From Desulfocapsa sp. (lineage in GTDB: Bacteria; Desulfobacterota; Desulfobulbia; Desulfobulbales; Desulfocapsaceae): a stretch of DNA of 64,000 nt. Made by a program: the position numbers and the translations under genes. Position 1 is the first letter of the stretch, and every line of letters begins with the position of its first letter. The notes beneath the pieces are model-generated. The model was not told the DNA's origin. It saw nothing but the letters and a program-made list of their open reading frames with translations, and searched no databases. Shown one piece after another: positions 16,932 to 27,423 of the stretch. The DNA lies in assembly GCA_016765495.1 (NCBI GenBank), contig JAESPV010000096.1, forward strand, positions 1 through 64,000, read 5' to 3'.

Positions 16932-17371
16932 GCTGATAAGTACTCCCCTGCTGTATGCCAAGTATCAACCGCTACTTTGTGCAGAACTATTTGCCCCCAC
17001 TTCTCAGCTATGTTTTGGGTAAGTGTAGCCCTGATCTGTAAAGTGACACCCCCTATAGCTGCTATGGAAGTAATACCTGCCCCTACCTGCCGTACTATTA
17101 ACGTAGCTCCAATAGGGAAAGCCTCACTAGCATTTAATGGGATAGTTACGGTATTAGCTGAGGCGTTACTCATAGCAATAATTCTACCTTGGTCTTCAAG
17201 ATCAAGAGTATAACCAGTAGTAGCTATAGCGTTTATAGGTGCAAAACTTAACTGCTTTAATTTTGCCGCTTCACTAGTAGAACTAACCACAGTCTCAATT
17301 GGTTCTTCGCCTGTGAGGGCTGCGGTTACTGGGTTACTAGCCAGTATCTGGGTTAACGTTTTATTAGCCAT
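16928..17371 (-). CDS. Small tail fibre-like protein
   Basis: 147 residues. The centre has the beta-sandwich pattern often seen in phage tail appendages (GRIIAMSNASANTVTIPL ... GATLIVRQVGAG). A GGAGAG ribosome site precedes ATG. It lies between the hub and receptor-binding genes, so it is probably part of the tail tip. Confidence 0.6.
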   Translation of the reverse strand: MANKTLTQILASNPVTAALTGEEPIETVVSSTSEAAKLKQLSFAPINAIATTGYTLDLEDQGRIIAMSNASANTVTIPLNASEAFPIGATLIVRQVGAGITSIAAIGGVTLQIRATLTQNIAEKWGQIVLHKVAVDTWHTAGEYLSA

Positions 17372-19651
17372 TTAGCTCTCCAAAATTCTTACGTCACCGT
17401 TCTCTAGGGTACGGCTATCTGCATCCTCTAGTGTACGGAATTCGATCGGTTTAGTATATAAAAATATATGGGTAAAAGTATCGAGATTGGTTATCGTACC
17501 ATCTCTTATTGCATCTACTTCTACCCTCATGTTGAAAGTTAACCCTGTTGCCCCTACTGGGATGAAAGAGGAACTTAATCCACTGATTCCTGCATCTGTA
17601 TTAAGCAAAGTAAGGGTGTCATTATTATAATAGCGAACGGTATATAAAACACCAGCCTCAGGAGATCCTAAACTGATTTCATACCAATCTTGGCCACCAA
17701 TAGTTAACTGCTGTGTTCTATCTTGATGAGTCCAAGTAACGTTTACTGGAACGGATGTTACTGCCGCAGGGAAGAACGATCCACCTAACTGTACTTGTGC
17801 AGCTGGGTAAGGTTTCGTTCTTCTACCAACCATGATAATGGTATCTTCTACTGCATCTGCTAAGTCCAAAGTACCACTACCAGTTTGGGTTAAAACCTTA
17901 GCGTCCACTTCATCCGCAGGCTCATAGATATTAACAATATCGATGGCATTGTTTGAATCTGCAAAGTAAATAATATCATCAATAATGTGACTCCGCGGAT
18001 ATGAATCAAGGAAACCCCGACCGACATCCATAAGTCCCGTGAGCAAGTCCACGGAGTCAACTCTTAGTATCTCACCATTGAGATACGCATAACCGCCTAT
18101 TACTACTTGACCTACACTACCTTTGAAATTCTTAATGGCAATGGTAGTTTTTGTAGTCTGATCTAAGGCAGCTACTAATTGTGCTGTAGGAGCAAATTCG
18201 CCATCAGATACTTGGGCGTAATCGTTTGCTCCTATTCTTGTATTTAGTTTAAAGTTAAATGTGGCTACTGCAGGTGTCTCAGCTATTGATTGCAATATAG
18301 CGGAATCATCAACAAGAAGATTAATTTCTTCAATCCCAAAAGTAGTCTCAATAACGAAGAAAGGTAATTCTTTAACTAGTGTACTTGGTGCAGCTACTGG
18401 ATCACCAACTTCATCAGCCCATCCACTATCGACAGGGGCAAGGTATGAGTTATCAGGTAAACCAAAAATATCTTCCAAACCATCTATTCTGACTAGGCCA
18501 CTTTCGAATGTTCCGTAATCAACATTTGCTACACGGATAACAACTTGCTCAATACCGTATGCACCCCAAGAAACTTTGATCACATCGCCAGGATTGACAT
18601 TCCATGCTTCGCGATTAAGTAATAGCTTTACCCTAGCCAATGGAGTTGATGCTTGTTTTAGTTCCCTTGAAGCTACCCTAGCCGCTAGATCATCATTATC
18701 AATGCCAGGAAACTGAACTGTTTGGGATACCACTGCGCCTTGAGCTTGTATTGATGCAAGGTCTTGTACCGTTATACTGGAGTCCTCAAAATCACCTCTT
18801 TTACGATACACCAAGGTTATCTCATTGACTAACTCGGCGAAAGCAGGGCGCTCAAACTTGATAAATGATGCTATATTGGTCTCGTCAAATAATTGCAAGG
18901 TACCTACATCAAAGTCATCTCTAATTAGTTTAAGCGTAAAATTGTTTGAAGTACGATCTGTATAGAGCACCGCATTAATATGGGTCAAGACCTCTTGTAT
19001 AAAATCTTCCATAGAGCTTTGCTGGGCGTAGATCATTGAGAGACCAAAATCTTCATCAAAGATAGTATCAGTAACCAAGGTAAAAGAAGTGGAATCTAAG
19101 TCAGAAGCAGGGACACCCACTCCCCAATCAACATCAGTCAAACAATCGAATATGATATGACCACCGTTGGCAACATCATCCACAATCTGTTTGGTCTGGT
19201 TAAATGATCCGCCAGGAATATCGGTTACATCGAAAGCCCACGGCTTCGGGTAAGGGCTCATAGCACTAACGTAACCACCGTCACTGCTGCTAGAGTAGTT
19301 CTTAAAGAAGAAACCCCCTAGCCTATTGACCCTGAACACAACACAAGTAGTTCCACGGAAAGCAGGGGTATCAGAACCGAATTGCTCAAATAGGTACGGA
19401 TTAACTAGTTGTGTACCCTCCCCAAATTCAACGTCTAGGTTACCGTAGATACCACCTTCTTTTTTATCACCGCCAAAGAGTTCAGTTTTATTAATAACAA
19501 TGGTAGTATTAGAAGATTGTTGAGAAATGCCTAGAGATCTTTCACCGACATATATTTGATTTAGGGACGTGACTGGACCTTGGCAGATTGCCATATGCAA
19601 GCCCATAAAGTATCTATAACCTACTGTAGAACCACCACTTTTACCGCCCAC
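17372..19651 (-). CDS. Tail hub / tip attachment protein (J-like)
   Basis: About 760 residues; early residues KSGGSTVGYRYFMGLHMA and ICQGPVTSLNQIYVGE are typical of tail hub proteins of this type, followed by a long beta-rich body. The reading frame could begin at ATG 19687, but GGAGG six bases ahead of a GTG at 19651 makes GTG the better start; this trims the overlap with the previous gene to 11 bases and gives the family's usual MGGKSGG start. The role is to join the tail tube to fibres and trigger DNA release. Confidence 0.75.
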   Translation of the reverse strand: MGGKSGGSTVGYRYFMGLHMAICQGPVTSLNQIYVGERSLGISQQSSNTTIVINKTELFGGDKKEGGIYGNLDVEFGEGTQLVNPYLFEQFGSDTPAFRGTTCVVFRVNRLGGFFFKNYSSSSDGGYVSAMSPYPKPWAFDVTDIPGGSFNQTKQIVDDVANGGHIIFDCLTDVDWGVGVPASDLDSTSFTLVTDTIFDEDFGLSMIYAQQSSMEDFIQEVLTHINAVLYTDRTSNNFTLKLIRDDFDVGTLQLFDETNIASFIKFERPAFAELVNEITLVYRKRGDFEDSSITVQDLASIQAQGAVVSQTVQFPGIDNDDLAARVASRELKQASTPLARVKLLLNREAWNVNPGDVIKVSWGAYGIEQVVIRVANVDYGTFESGLVRIDGLEDIFGLPDNSYLAPVDSGWADEVGDPVAAPSTLVKELPFFVIETTFGIEEINLLVDDSAILQSIAETPAVATFNFKLNTRIGANDYAQVSDGEFAPTAQLVAALDQTTKTTIAIKNFKGSVGQVVIGGYAYLNGEILRVDSVDLLTGLMDVGRGFLDSYPRSHIIDDIIYFADSNNAIDIVNIYEPADEVDAKVLTQTGSGTLDLADAVEDTIIMVGRRTKPYPAAQVQLGGSFFPAAVTSVPVNVTWTHQDRTQQLTIGGQDWYEISLGSPEAGVLYTVRYYNNDTLTLLNTDAGISGLSSSFIPVGATGLTFNMRVEVDAIRDGTITNLDTFTHIFLYTKPIEFRTLEDADSRTLENGDVRILES

Positions 19652-19823
19652 GTTTCGCCTCCAGTACCTTATCGGCCATCGAATCATTAAGGGCTGATAG
19701 CTTATCAGCCTCTATACCATTTTTTAAGAAATCTGAATAATCAAGCCCGTACTTAATAAAAAATCTTCTAATACCTTTAGAGCAGTAGAAGACTTCGTGA
19801 CAGTCAGTCCGTGTAATGATCAC
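19641..19823 (-). CDS. Small conserved tail assembly protein
   Basis: 60 residues (MIITRTDCHEVFYCSKGIRRFF...), a small protein regularly found just before the J-like hub in phages of this tail type. Function unknown; probably assembly. It overlaps the gene upstream by one base. Confidence 0.65.
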   Translation of the reverse strand: MIITRTDCHEVFYCSKGIRRFFIKYGLDYSDFLKNGIEADKLSALNDSMADKVLEAKRGR

Positions 19824-20047
19824 TACTTGCCACCGCTTGCTTTAATTTTATTATAGCCGAGATCCCCAAACCATACAATAGTCGGGCTCTGAACAATACG
19901 TCTACCAAATACTTTAGGGATAGGTTTGCCTTGGCCAACCGTTGGTACGTTCAGATCACTAAGTGAAGGTTTCTTTGGTTGTGGCTGAGACGGTTGTAAG
20001 GCAAAGGCCAATATTACCACTATTACCGCATATACTATATAACCCAT
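19823..20047 (-). CDS. Membrane-anchored small tail-module protein
   Basis: 74 residues with one N-terminal membrane helix (IVYAVIVVILAFAL), a proline-rich stretch and the conserved VGQGKPIPKVFGRR and IVWFGDLGYNKIK segments. The same order (DUF2163, this, the 60-residue gene, hub) is frequent in related phages. GGAGTAAACAAC lies before ATG. Confidence 0.65.
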   Translation of the reverse strand: MGYIVYAVIVVILAFALQPSQPQPKKPSLSDLNVPTVGQGKPIPKVFGRRIVQSPTIVWFGDLGYNKIKASGGK

Positions 20048-20058
20048 GTTGTTTACTC

Positions 20059-20886
20059 CTAAAAAATTGAGGTGCCATTCTGAGGATTCTTTTGTGGTAT
20101 GAACGGGAAACCCCCGTAACTTTCGATGTTGGAAAACTTATTATTACAGGTAGCTGGTGCGTGATCACAGCCAGGCAACACTGTTACGATTGAACCAACT
20201 ACAGCATTACTAAGGGTCAGGTTCAACGTAATTGTTCCACCACTATTATCATGGTCAGTTATGAACCTAGTGCTTATTATACCACCGTTGTTGATTTCCA
20301 CAAACCCACCAAGAAACCAATCTGCGTTAAAGACACCATCACCCAAGTGAATGAACTCAGGTGCGGTTAACACTAACCCTGATACCCCTGTAAGAGTAGC
20401 GCTAACTTCAAAATCCAATCTAAGAACGCCGCAAGGTCCGCCGTATAATACGTGGGGACAACTCGTTTGGTATAAACGTCTTAGGCCAGGTCTACGTAAT
20501 GAACTTTGGTTCGGCTGACAAGTAATCGTTGCAGAATTTTCTGAGAAACCTACGTTAATCACTCTGCCTTTAAAAGTAACCGCAGGGTCTTGATCAGAAG
20601 CATGTATTCTGGTTATTGTTAAGGTTATTATGTCAGTCGGTGATGCTTCAATAAATTGGATGGCAAATATGTTTCGTCTGCTCACTTTAATCTTGAGGGT
20701 TGTTTTTCCTATATCCTGAGTGGATACAATCTGCCCCCTACTTATTGGTTGAGCTAGATACGTTTTTCCTGCAAAGGAGACGTTAGCATCTGCGGAAGTA
20801 AAAAACCAACTAAAAACACCACGCTTGAACTCATACAGCTCAATTGGTTCAAAAAATTCGGATGTTTCAATAGTATCAAAAGCCAT
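20059..20886 (-). CDS. Tail tip protein, DUF2163 / lambda gpL family with Fe-S cluster
   Basis: 275 residues. The C-terminal half has the cysteine pattern of the gpL and GTA gp13 group: CPHVLYGGPCG, GCDH, TCNNKF, then the signature YGGFPFIPQKNP. Published members bind an iron-sulfur cluster through these cysteines. The protein joins tail tube and hub. Coupled by TAATG to the gene upstream. Confidence 0.85.
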   Translation of the reverse strand: MAFDTIETSEFFEPIELYEFKRGVFSWFFTSADANVSFAGKTYLAQPISRGQIVSTQDIGKTTLKIKVSRRNIFAIQFIEASPTDIITLTITRIHASDQDPAVTFKGRVINVGFSENSATITCQPNQSSLRRPGLRRLYQTSCPHVLYGGPCGVLRLDFEVSATLTGVSGLVLTAPEFIHLGDGVFNADWFLGGFVEINNGGIISTRFITDHDNSGGTITLNLTLSNAVVGSIVTVLPGCDHAPATCNNKFSNIESYGGFPFIPQKNPQNGTSIF

Positions 20887-22553
20887 TAGTTGTTTATCTC
20901 CGTTATAGGGACTGAAACTCTACCAGTATTATTATTTGCCCATGATATCTCAAGGTTGTCAGAAGTTAACCTTTTTCTACCCATAAATGAAATAAATTCT
21001 ACCTCTGAAGCATCTATACTCAAAGGTGAATCGAGCCCTAACTGGAGGTCGTCACCCTGCTGGATTAAAGTTAGTATCTCACGGAATAACCAACCGCTAG
21101 TAGTTCGAATCGCAATATCATTACGTTCGTTACTTAGGTTAAGCTGCCCTTCGTCTGCGACTATTAAGGTCTGTACTAGGCCACCAGTAGATAGCAGTTC
21201 GAAATCATGCTCGAACGTAGGCATCCAGAATGGTCTTAGTTTACCCTCTCTTCTATGTAACCACAATCTATAATTCCAAGCATCCTCAGCATCATCAAAT
21301 TGTAACCCAAATACTCTATTCACTTTAGTTTTAATCCAAGGGGTAAAGGTATCAGCTACACCAGCACCAAAATCAACTACGTCTACACGAGCGGTGTACT
21401 TATCAGTGGCGAACCGACTGATGGTTAGAGGTTGCTCTAGGTACACATCGAGACCTTTGTACTGGTCAGGCGCAGCCACTACGGCTAAACTGGTATTATC
21501 AGTTACGCGGAAGCGGGCATTGAGCCGTTGGGTAGTACCGTTGAAATTTCTTACTGGATCGGAAAGTAATCTTGCAATCCGTACAGGCATTACCAGAGCA
21601 CTAGTCCCAAACACCTTCGTTATGTTTTGAGTAGTGATTATCTGAGATGTGGTAAATGACACTATCTCCGCAAGCTCAAAATCAGCAGGGGTGTTAAATA
21701 TCATAATCAACCCACCTACACGGAAATCGGCGAACTCAGTACTCACGTCTATGTTCGGGCTACTAATTGAAGTAGGAGAAGTAAGTGGTCTGCACTCAGA
21801 TGAGATTGGTAAGCCAAAATTATTTCCCCGCCAAGTGTACAATAGAGAATCAAGTTCAGGGTGATTACCATTAGGTATTGCTATATTAAAGGCAAACTCT
21901 TGGCGAGGGGAACCTCGTAACTTCATACGCTGCTCACTACCGTCATTCGAAGTCATCACTTTAGTTTTCCAATTAAGGGTCTCTGACAACCCAGCTTGGA
22001 ACAAATAAGGTAAAGGTAATACTCTAGCGCCAACGAGGCTTACTAGTACATCTGCAATACCCCCTGCAAAATCGTATAGGTAGGTACCATCGATTGTAGG
22101 TGGACCCTCACTAACTGAGACATTAACATCATATATTATTTCTTGCAGGGGACTAAAAACTGTAGGTGTGGCAGGACCGACCAACTCAATTCCAGCAACG
22201 TTAGTCTCGGTTATACTATCCAGTGTTGTATCCGTAAAGAAAGCATTAAAAACGCTTATGGTCAAAGCCTGATCACTAACTATGTTTCCAATTTGCAGCG
22301 GGTTAGGGTCGATGATTATCCGATTATAGAAAATAGCTGCGTAGCCCTCGCATAACCCACCTGAATGGTTTTGAGCAAATGTTTGAAAACCGTTGTCGAC
22401 AAGATCCCCAATCTCAAGGTCAGTTACATCTACAAATTGCGCCTCGTCGGGAAGGAGCCCTGTATCATAAAACGTTTGGCGCACATCCGTATCGAGGGTG
22501 ATATATGTTTCACCTTCGAGATTAGGGAGTATTACGCCAGTAAACGTTGCCAT
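20886..22553 (-). CDS. Tail protein, distal tail or hub-associated
   Basis: 555 residues. The middle segment (LSETLNWKTKVMTSNDGSEQ then RMKLRGSPRQEF) is a common motif of phage tail proteins placed before the gpL-like gene. The N-terminal part is beta-rich and unassigned. Distal tail function is inferred from position. Confidence 0.65.
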   Translation of the reverse strand: MATFTGVILPNLEGETYITLDTDVRQTFYDTGLLPDEAQFVDVTDLEIGDLVDNGFQTFAQNHSGGLCEGYAAIFYNRIIIDPNPLQIGNIVSDQALTISVFNAFFTDTTLDSITETNVAGIELVGPATPTVFSPLQEIIYDVNVSVSEGPPTIDGTYLYDFAGGIADVLVSLVGARVLPLPYLFQAGLSETLNWKTKVMTSNDGSEQRMKLRGSPRQEFAFNIAIPNGNHPELDSLLYTWRGNNFGLPISSECRPLTSPTSISSPNIDVSTEFADFRVGGLIMIFNTPADFELAEIVSFTTSQIITTQNITKVFGTSALVMPVRIARLLSDPVRNFNGTTQRLNARFRVTDNTSLAVVAAPDQYKGLDVYLEQPLTISRFATDKYTARVDVVDFGAGVADTFTPWIKTKVNRVFGLQFDDAEDAWNYRLWLHRREGKLRPFWMPTFEHDFELLSTGGLVQTLIVADEGQLNLSNERNDIAIRTTSGWLFREILTLIQQGDDLQLGLDSPLSIDASEVEFISFMGRKRLTSDNLEISWANNNTGRVSVPITEINN

Positions 22554-23581
22554 TATGGAATTTCTCTATACGCTATACCGAACTCACCGGCCGGAGTGAA
22601 ACTTGATCCATCTGTGCCTTTCTGGGCTAAGGAGAAAACTCTCCAGTCCGTGTTGACCAAGTCTTTATTATTAAGTAATTTCATGTTCACGCCTGTAACG
22701 TTTGGGACATGCCCTATTATCTGGCACTGAAAAATATTGGCAGGATTATTACGTACGATGTATGTGGGGAATAGGGGTGCTCTAAAAGTAGCTTCACTTG
22801 GGGTGTTTTTAGCCATTAGATCCCATATGCTCCACCCTAAAGACGTATTTACTGTCAATGCGGAGTTATAGTTTGGGGGTATTGTTCCGCTAGCCCCTAC
22901 TTCAGCGCCATCAGATGAGTGGTCTTCACCGCCAAACTTAGTGAAATCTTTATTGTCGGAGCCACCTAAGTTAAACTGGACATAGCCAGGAGCCTTAATA
23001 GTTGAGTTGCCTAGGTTTGCCCTGCCGCCGAAAACCATGCTGCTGGAGTTATGTGAGCCATCAACTATGTTGCGCCAACTGGCCTTGCCTGATACGGCTT
23101 GGAAGTTATTACCAACTACGTAAGCACCTCCGTCAAATACTGAAGCCTTAGTAATGTGGCCAAAAGAGAAATGCGCAAAGACACCAGAAGTAACCTCAAG
23201 TAGGGTGAAAACACTTAAACCGTCTGTAAAAAACGCTGACCCCGTATAGTTGGGGCTGGTATCCCAAATACCCATCGCTGAGGGGTAGCGTTGGCCGTCA
23301 CCAAGTGTTTCCATGTTAGCCTCGGTAGGGAGAACGTGCATCATTCGCCCCAATACACGGGTGGCAGAGAAGACGTTATCTGACGTAATATCGTCATCGG
23401 TGAACCACCAGTAGGTTTTAATAGTATCCACAGTTTTAGATATACGGTACAGGTTGTTGGCTCCACCGTTAATGGTTATTGAGCTTTCATTCGTAAACCC
23501 AGCGTTAGCCACTGCAAATGCAACGAAGGATGATATGAAAGCATCTAAACTTGTGATGTTGGAAGCTGTAGCAAAAGCCAT
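22553..23581 (-). CDS. Tail module protein, unknown
   Basis: 342 residues, beta-rich, glycine- and asparagine-rich, with no catalytic motif. It begins MAFATASNITSLDAFISSFV and lies between two other tail genes. Probably structural, perhaps a tip or side-fibre component. Confidence 0.6.
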   Translation of the reverse strand: MAFATASNITSLDAFISSFVAFAVANAGFTNESSITINGGANNLYRISKTVDTIKTYWWFTDDDITSDNVFSATRVLGRMMHVLPTEANMETLGDGQRYPSAMGIWDTSPNYTGSAFFTDGLSVFTLLEVTSGVFAHFSFGHITKASVFDGGAYVVGNNFQAVSGKASWRNIVDGSHNSSSMVFGGRANLGNSTIKAPGYVQFNLGGSDNKDFTKFGGEDHSSDGAEVGASGTIPPNYNSALTVNTSLGWSIWDLMAKNTPSEATFRAPLFPTYIVRNNPANIFQCQIIGHVPNVTGVNMKLLNNKDLVNTDWRVFSLAQKGTDGSSFTPAGEFGIAYREIP

Positions 23582-23590
23582 GTTAATTCC

Positions 23591-24583
23591 TTATTTTAAA
23601 AGTAACGCAGCGTTAGCTTCAAGCGTTCTGTATGCGTTGTTAATTACTAGGTAGGTATCACCACCCACTGTTATTGTATCGGGAAACTTCTTGCCCGCCG
23701 TACCGAGGGGTGAAAAATGAATACCATCTAACTCACCATACACGTTACCCCCGTTTTCATCACTGTAAAGTATGAAAGGGAAAATCGGGAAAGTCCCGTC
23801 AGGATTCTCAATTAACTTCAATTCGTAATCAGTAGCGTTTCTATCATGAGGCCACATATTACATTCAATAGACGTGTCTGTGTTTGGCCTAGTCGCCGAT
23901 GTCGTTTGGTTGTATGCCGCAACATGTAACCACGAACCGTCGACATGTCTTATCTGAGAGGCCGCCTTGGTGACTGTAGAAGCGTGCCTCGGGCAATCAT
24001 AGAAGTTACCTACTTTATAGTTAGTAAGTAGGTAGCTATTAATATCTTCAGAGGTACTACCACCATTGAACATCGGGTAAGGAAACTCGGTGGGTGTGGC
24101 GTATGGTAAGTACCACCCAAGGTAACAAGCATAGGATACACTACCAGCAGTCTGCGCCACTATGATAATTCTACGTCCACTCACAACAAACCAGAACGGC
24201 ATGGTGGTGTTACTCAAAGTAAGGTATGACTCTACAGTGGAGCCGCCAGGCTGATCATCAACTGCAAGTGAGCCACTAAAACCAGTTGATCCTCTAATCT
24301 CCCAATTATGTATGTTGTTCGGGATGACAGAGTAGATACGAACATTAACGAATATGGCATCAGTACCAGACAGGCCAGGACCTTCTAGATACACATGACG
24401 TTCGCCAGGAACTGTAGAGGTATCATCTTTATTAACTGTCCACCGTTGGCCTACTGGAAGCAACTTACCCGTCTCCCCAGCAGTAGTACCATCAAGAAAG
24501 TCTATAAGTTTATCCATCATATCGAAGCTGTCAGTAGCATCTGCCACTGCGCCACCGTTTGTACTTGATAATTGTAATGCCAT
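23591..24583 (-). CDS. Tail module protein, unknown
   Basis: 330 residues beginning MALQLSSTNGGAV. Like its downstream neighbour it is beta-rich and lacks enzyme motifs; both share ideas such as a short helical N-terminus followed by tryptophan-rich strands, so they may form one appendage. Coupled to the tape measure gene by TAATG. Confidence 0.6.
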   Translation of the reverse strand: MALQLSSTNGGAVADATDSFDMMDKLIDFLDGTTAGETGKLLPVGQRWTVNKDDTSTVPGERHVYLEGPGLSGTDAIFVNVRIYSVIPNNIHNWEIRGSTGFSGSLAVDDQPGGSTVESYLTLSNTTMPFWFVVSGRRIIIVAQTAGSVSYACYLGWYLPYATPTEFPYPMFNGGSTSEDINSYLLTNYKVGNFYDCPRHASTVTKAASQIRHVDGSWLHVAAYNQTTSATRPNTDTSIECNMWPHDRNATDYELKLIENPDGTFPIFPFILYSDENGGNVYGELDGIHFSPLGTAGKKFPDTITVGGDTYLVINNAYRTLEANAALLLK

Positions 24584-27423
24584 TAGTTATTCCCTAAAAT
24601 TTGTCCGATTGAATCGGCATTCCGTTCAATCACGTTTATAAATACTTCTTCTCCTGCTGAACTGGTCATAAAGTTTTCTACCATACTTGGATCAATTACG
24701 TTTATAACTCGTACTCCACCAGTTGGTCCGCCACCACCACTTTCACTTTGTATACTGCCTTGGGTAGTTCCATCGGCACCTTCACCTTGAGGTGCTTGGC
24801 CTTTATTCATGGCTTCTAATTGTGGTCTGAACCTTGCGGTCGATTTAGCATTAACCACAAATTCCTTGCCATGAACTACGCCAGCTGCATCACTCGTGCC
24901 ACCGTTCCCAGTAAAACCACCATCTTTAAAACCTTTACTAAAGGCTAGGATTGCTGCTAGGGCTGCTAGACCAGCTACTGCTGCGCCACCAAATGAGATG
25001 GTACTTTGTAATGCCGCTGGGACTGCCGCACTTGCAGCTACCGTTGCATTCGCAGCTACAGCCGCGGTGGTTGTTGATGCTGTTGCTGCTATAGAGGCAG
25101 CACTAACTGCTTGAGTACCAGCCACTTGGCTTGCACTTAAAGATTTGGCCAAGGCTGCGTTCAATACAAACTGGATACCCATATCAATCAGCCCACTAAG
25201 TAAACTGGATAAAGCTGACCTTGCAGCATTACCAATGGCATCCTTCAGGCTATCACCAAACACTATGGCATCCGCTATTGAATCAGCGAACCCTGTAGTA
25301 ACCCCTTCGAAGAACTCGGCAAATACCATACCAGCTTCGGAAGCAAAGTTTCTAACCGTAGTCAGCATATCTTCAATACCCAATATGAAACCGTCTGCGA
25401 ATGTACCTTCCCCATTATCAATATTTATTTGAGCCTGCATGAACATTAGTTCGCGCATCTGATTATTAAACTCCATTAGGGAGATTGAACCTTTCGTGTA
25501 TAGCGAGTTCAGAGCAGTCTGGGTAATGACTATCTCTTCTTGAGGACCTTTTACCTTGTCGAGGACTTCAGCTTCTTCTCTAAGGGCTGTTATCATTCTT
25601 ATTTTATCTAACAGTAAACTTCTTTGGCTTTCGTTTAAGTTAAGATTCGAAGAACGTAATCTCTCTTCGGCTTTTATTAATTCGTTCTGGATACCACGTT
25701 CCCTATTAACTAGACCAAGGGCTTTAGCTTCGTCATCTAATCTATCTAAAGCTTCTTGCAAAGCAAAAGGTATTCTAGTACTAATAGGACCTTTCTCGTC
25801 TAGTGCTGCATCAGCAGTCCTAGCAACCTTTCTACGAGCCGCTGCTATCTTCCTAGCATTTTCTTCAACTTTTTCAAAGGCTGGGATTACCAAGGCAACT
25901 AGGTCACCTACGTAGTCTTTACCGAAGCCTTCCAAATAAGCTTTTTTAGCGTTCTGCCCTATACGAACCATATTACCTGTGAAGCTAGAATCAACATCTG
26001 GAAGTTCAAGGCCGTCAATTGTTTTATTTAATTCAGTGGCAATAATACCTAGGCCTTGGAGTATCCCTTTCATGAAGTCAAAAACTACCCCTAGACCACT
26101 AGTGATAAATTTTATGAAGCTCTGAACTAGGAAGCCCATTGTGGCCAGTAGGTCATCTCCTAAGAAACTAATAATAAGTTCGCGGAGATCCTTGAAGATT
26201 GATCTTGCAGCATTACCCAAACCAACAAAGTGGCCAATAAAAGCGTTAACAAATTTCACTACCAAGTCGAGTACGCCATTAAACGTTAACCCTAACTTGG
26301 AGAAAGCATTAATAATAAAGTTAATAGCAATCTCGAAACCCTCAGTCATAAAATCAACTACAGGTTGTATTGAATCCAATATGAGATCAAATGTTGCTAT
26401 GGCTACATCTTTTAAGGTAACCATACCATCAGCGGTAACAGTTATTTCATCACCGAATTGTAGTAAAGCTGTGACCCCTGCCGTTAGCCCTATAATTAAT
26501 GCCCCAATAGGATTGGCCAATATAGCCACACTAAGTGCAACAACCGCGCGTGTAGCAAATAACACACCCGCTTTCGCAAATGGTCCTGCTAGGGCTGCGC
26601 CTGCTACTACGGCAAACTTGGCAATGGTATCTAAATTCTCAGCTAATGCTAAAATTGATCGAGCTAGTTTCTCACTAGCTCCCGTAGCGTTATCGAACAC
26701 ACTAATAAACTGAATGGCGCTAGAACGTAATACGCTAAATGCTTGGCTAATAGTTGGGATCGATTCGCCGAAGTCTCTTCTTAACTCAGAGGCGGCTCCC
26801 TTAAAGGCATCAATAACATCTTTTGCACTGATCTTACCTTCCTGTCCTAGGAGTCTAAGTTCACCCCTAGTTACCTTCATACCCTCGGCGATTACATCAG
26901 CTACTTTAGGTAGTTGCTCTAGTACGGAACGTAATTCATCCCCACGTAGAGTACCACTGGCTAGGCCTTGGGATAATTGGATTAGACCGGCATTGGCTTC
27001 TTGAGCCTTAACACCAGATAGGACAATGGCTTGGTTTAATGATTCTGTGAACTCTAGGGTTTCCCGTTGGGAAAGACCTAAGTCTTTAACGGATAAAGCA
27101 GTACGGCTAAAGATTGTAGCAGTTGCTTCAAACCCAGTTCTGGTACGTTTGGAGATATTGAACAGTTCTTCCATTACACCATTCAGTTGAGCAGCATCTT
27201 TTGTAACGAGTCGGATTCTGTTTCTAGCGTTGGTAACTGCATCTACCATTTGGCCAAGACCCCGAACTGCTGCAACAATTCCTATTAAGGTAAAGGCTCT
27301 TGACATAGTACCTTGAAGGCGCTTAGCACTGGCTTCAGTCTTCTTTAATCTATTGTCAACCTTATCCATAGGCCTAAGAGCCTTGGACGGGTCAACAATA
27401 ACATTAATTCTAAAATCGGTCAT
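24583..27423 (-). CDS. Tape measure protein
   Basis: 946 residues. The N-terminal 200 residues carry the tape measure domain (LSQRETLEFTESLNQAI ... GLIQLSQGLASGTLRGDELR). Long hydrophobic helices and coiled-coil stretches fill the middle, and an alanine-rich membrane-like region lies near 760-830. At about 1.5 angstrom per residue the tail would be near 140 nm, an estimate from family behaviour. It is immediately downstream of the chaperone frameshift pair (ATGA overlap). Confidence 0.92.
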   Translation of the reverse strand: MTDFRINVIVDPSKALRPMDKVDNRLKKTEASAKRLQGTMSRAFTLIGIVAAVRGLGQMVDAVTNARNRIRLVTKDAAQLNGVMEELFNISKRTRTGFEATATIFSRTALSVKDLGLSQRETLEFTESLNQAIVLSGVKAQEANAGLIQLSQGLASGTLRGDELRSVLEQLPKVADVIAEGMKVTRGELRLLGQEGKISAKDVIDAFKGAASELRRDFGESIPTISQAFSVLRSSAIQFISVFDNATGASEKLARSILALAENLDTIAKFAVVAGAALAGPFAKAGVLFATRAVVALSVAILANPIGALIIGLTAGVTALLQFGDEITVTADGMVTLKDVAIATFDLILDSIQPVVDFMTEGFEIAINFIINAFSKLGLTFNGVLDLVVKFVNAFIGHFVGLGNAARSIFKDLRELIISFLGDDLLATMGFLVQSFIKFITSGLGVVFDFMKGILQGLGIIATELNKTIDGLELPDVDSSFTGNMVRIGQNAKKAYLEGFGKDYVGDLVALVIPAFEKVEENARKIAAARRKVARTADAALDEKGPISTRIPFALQEALDRLDDEAKALGLVNRERGIQNELIKAEERLRSSNLNLNESQRSLLLDKIRMITALREEAEVLDKVKGPQEEIVITQTALNSLYTKGSISLMEFNNQMRELMFMQAQINIDNGEGTFADGFILGIEDMLTTVRNFASEAGMVFAEFFEGVTTGFADSIADAIVFGDSLKDAIGNAARSALSSLLSGLIDMGIQFVLNAALAKSLSASQVAGTQAVSAASIAATASTTTAAVAANATVAASAAVPAALQSTISFGGAAVAGLAALAAILAFSKGFKDGGFTGNGGTSDAAGVVHGKEFVVNAKSTARFRPQLEAMNKGQAPQGEGADGTTQGSIQSESGGGGPTGGVRVINVIDPSMVENFMTSSAGEEVFINVIERNADSIGQILGNN

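Noticed and set aside
19641-19687. ATG 19687 as start of the tail hub gene
   Set aside because: It would overlap the previous gene by 47 bases and lacks a good ribosome site; GTG 19651 has GGAGG at ideal spacing.
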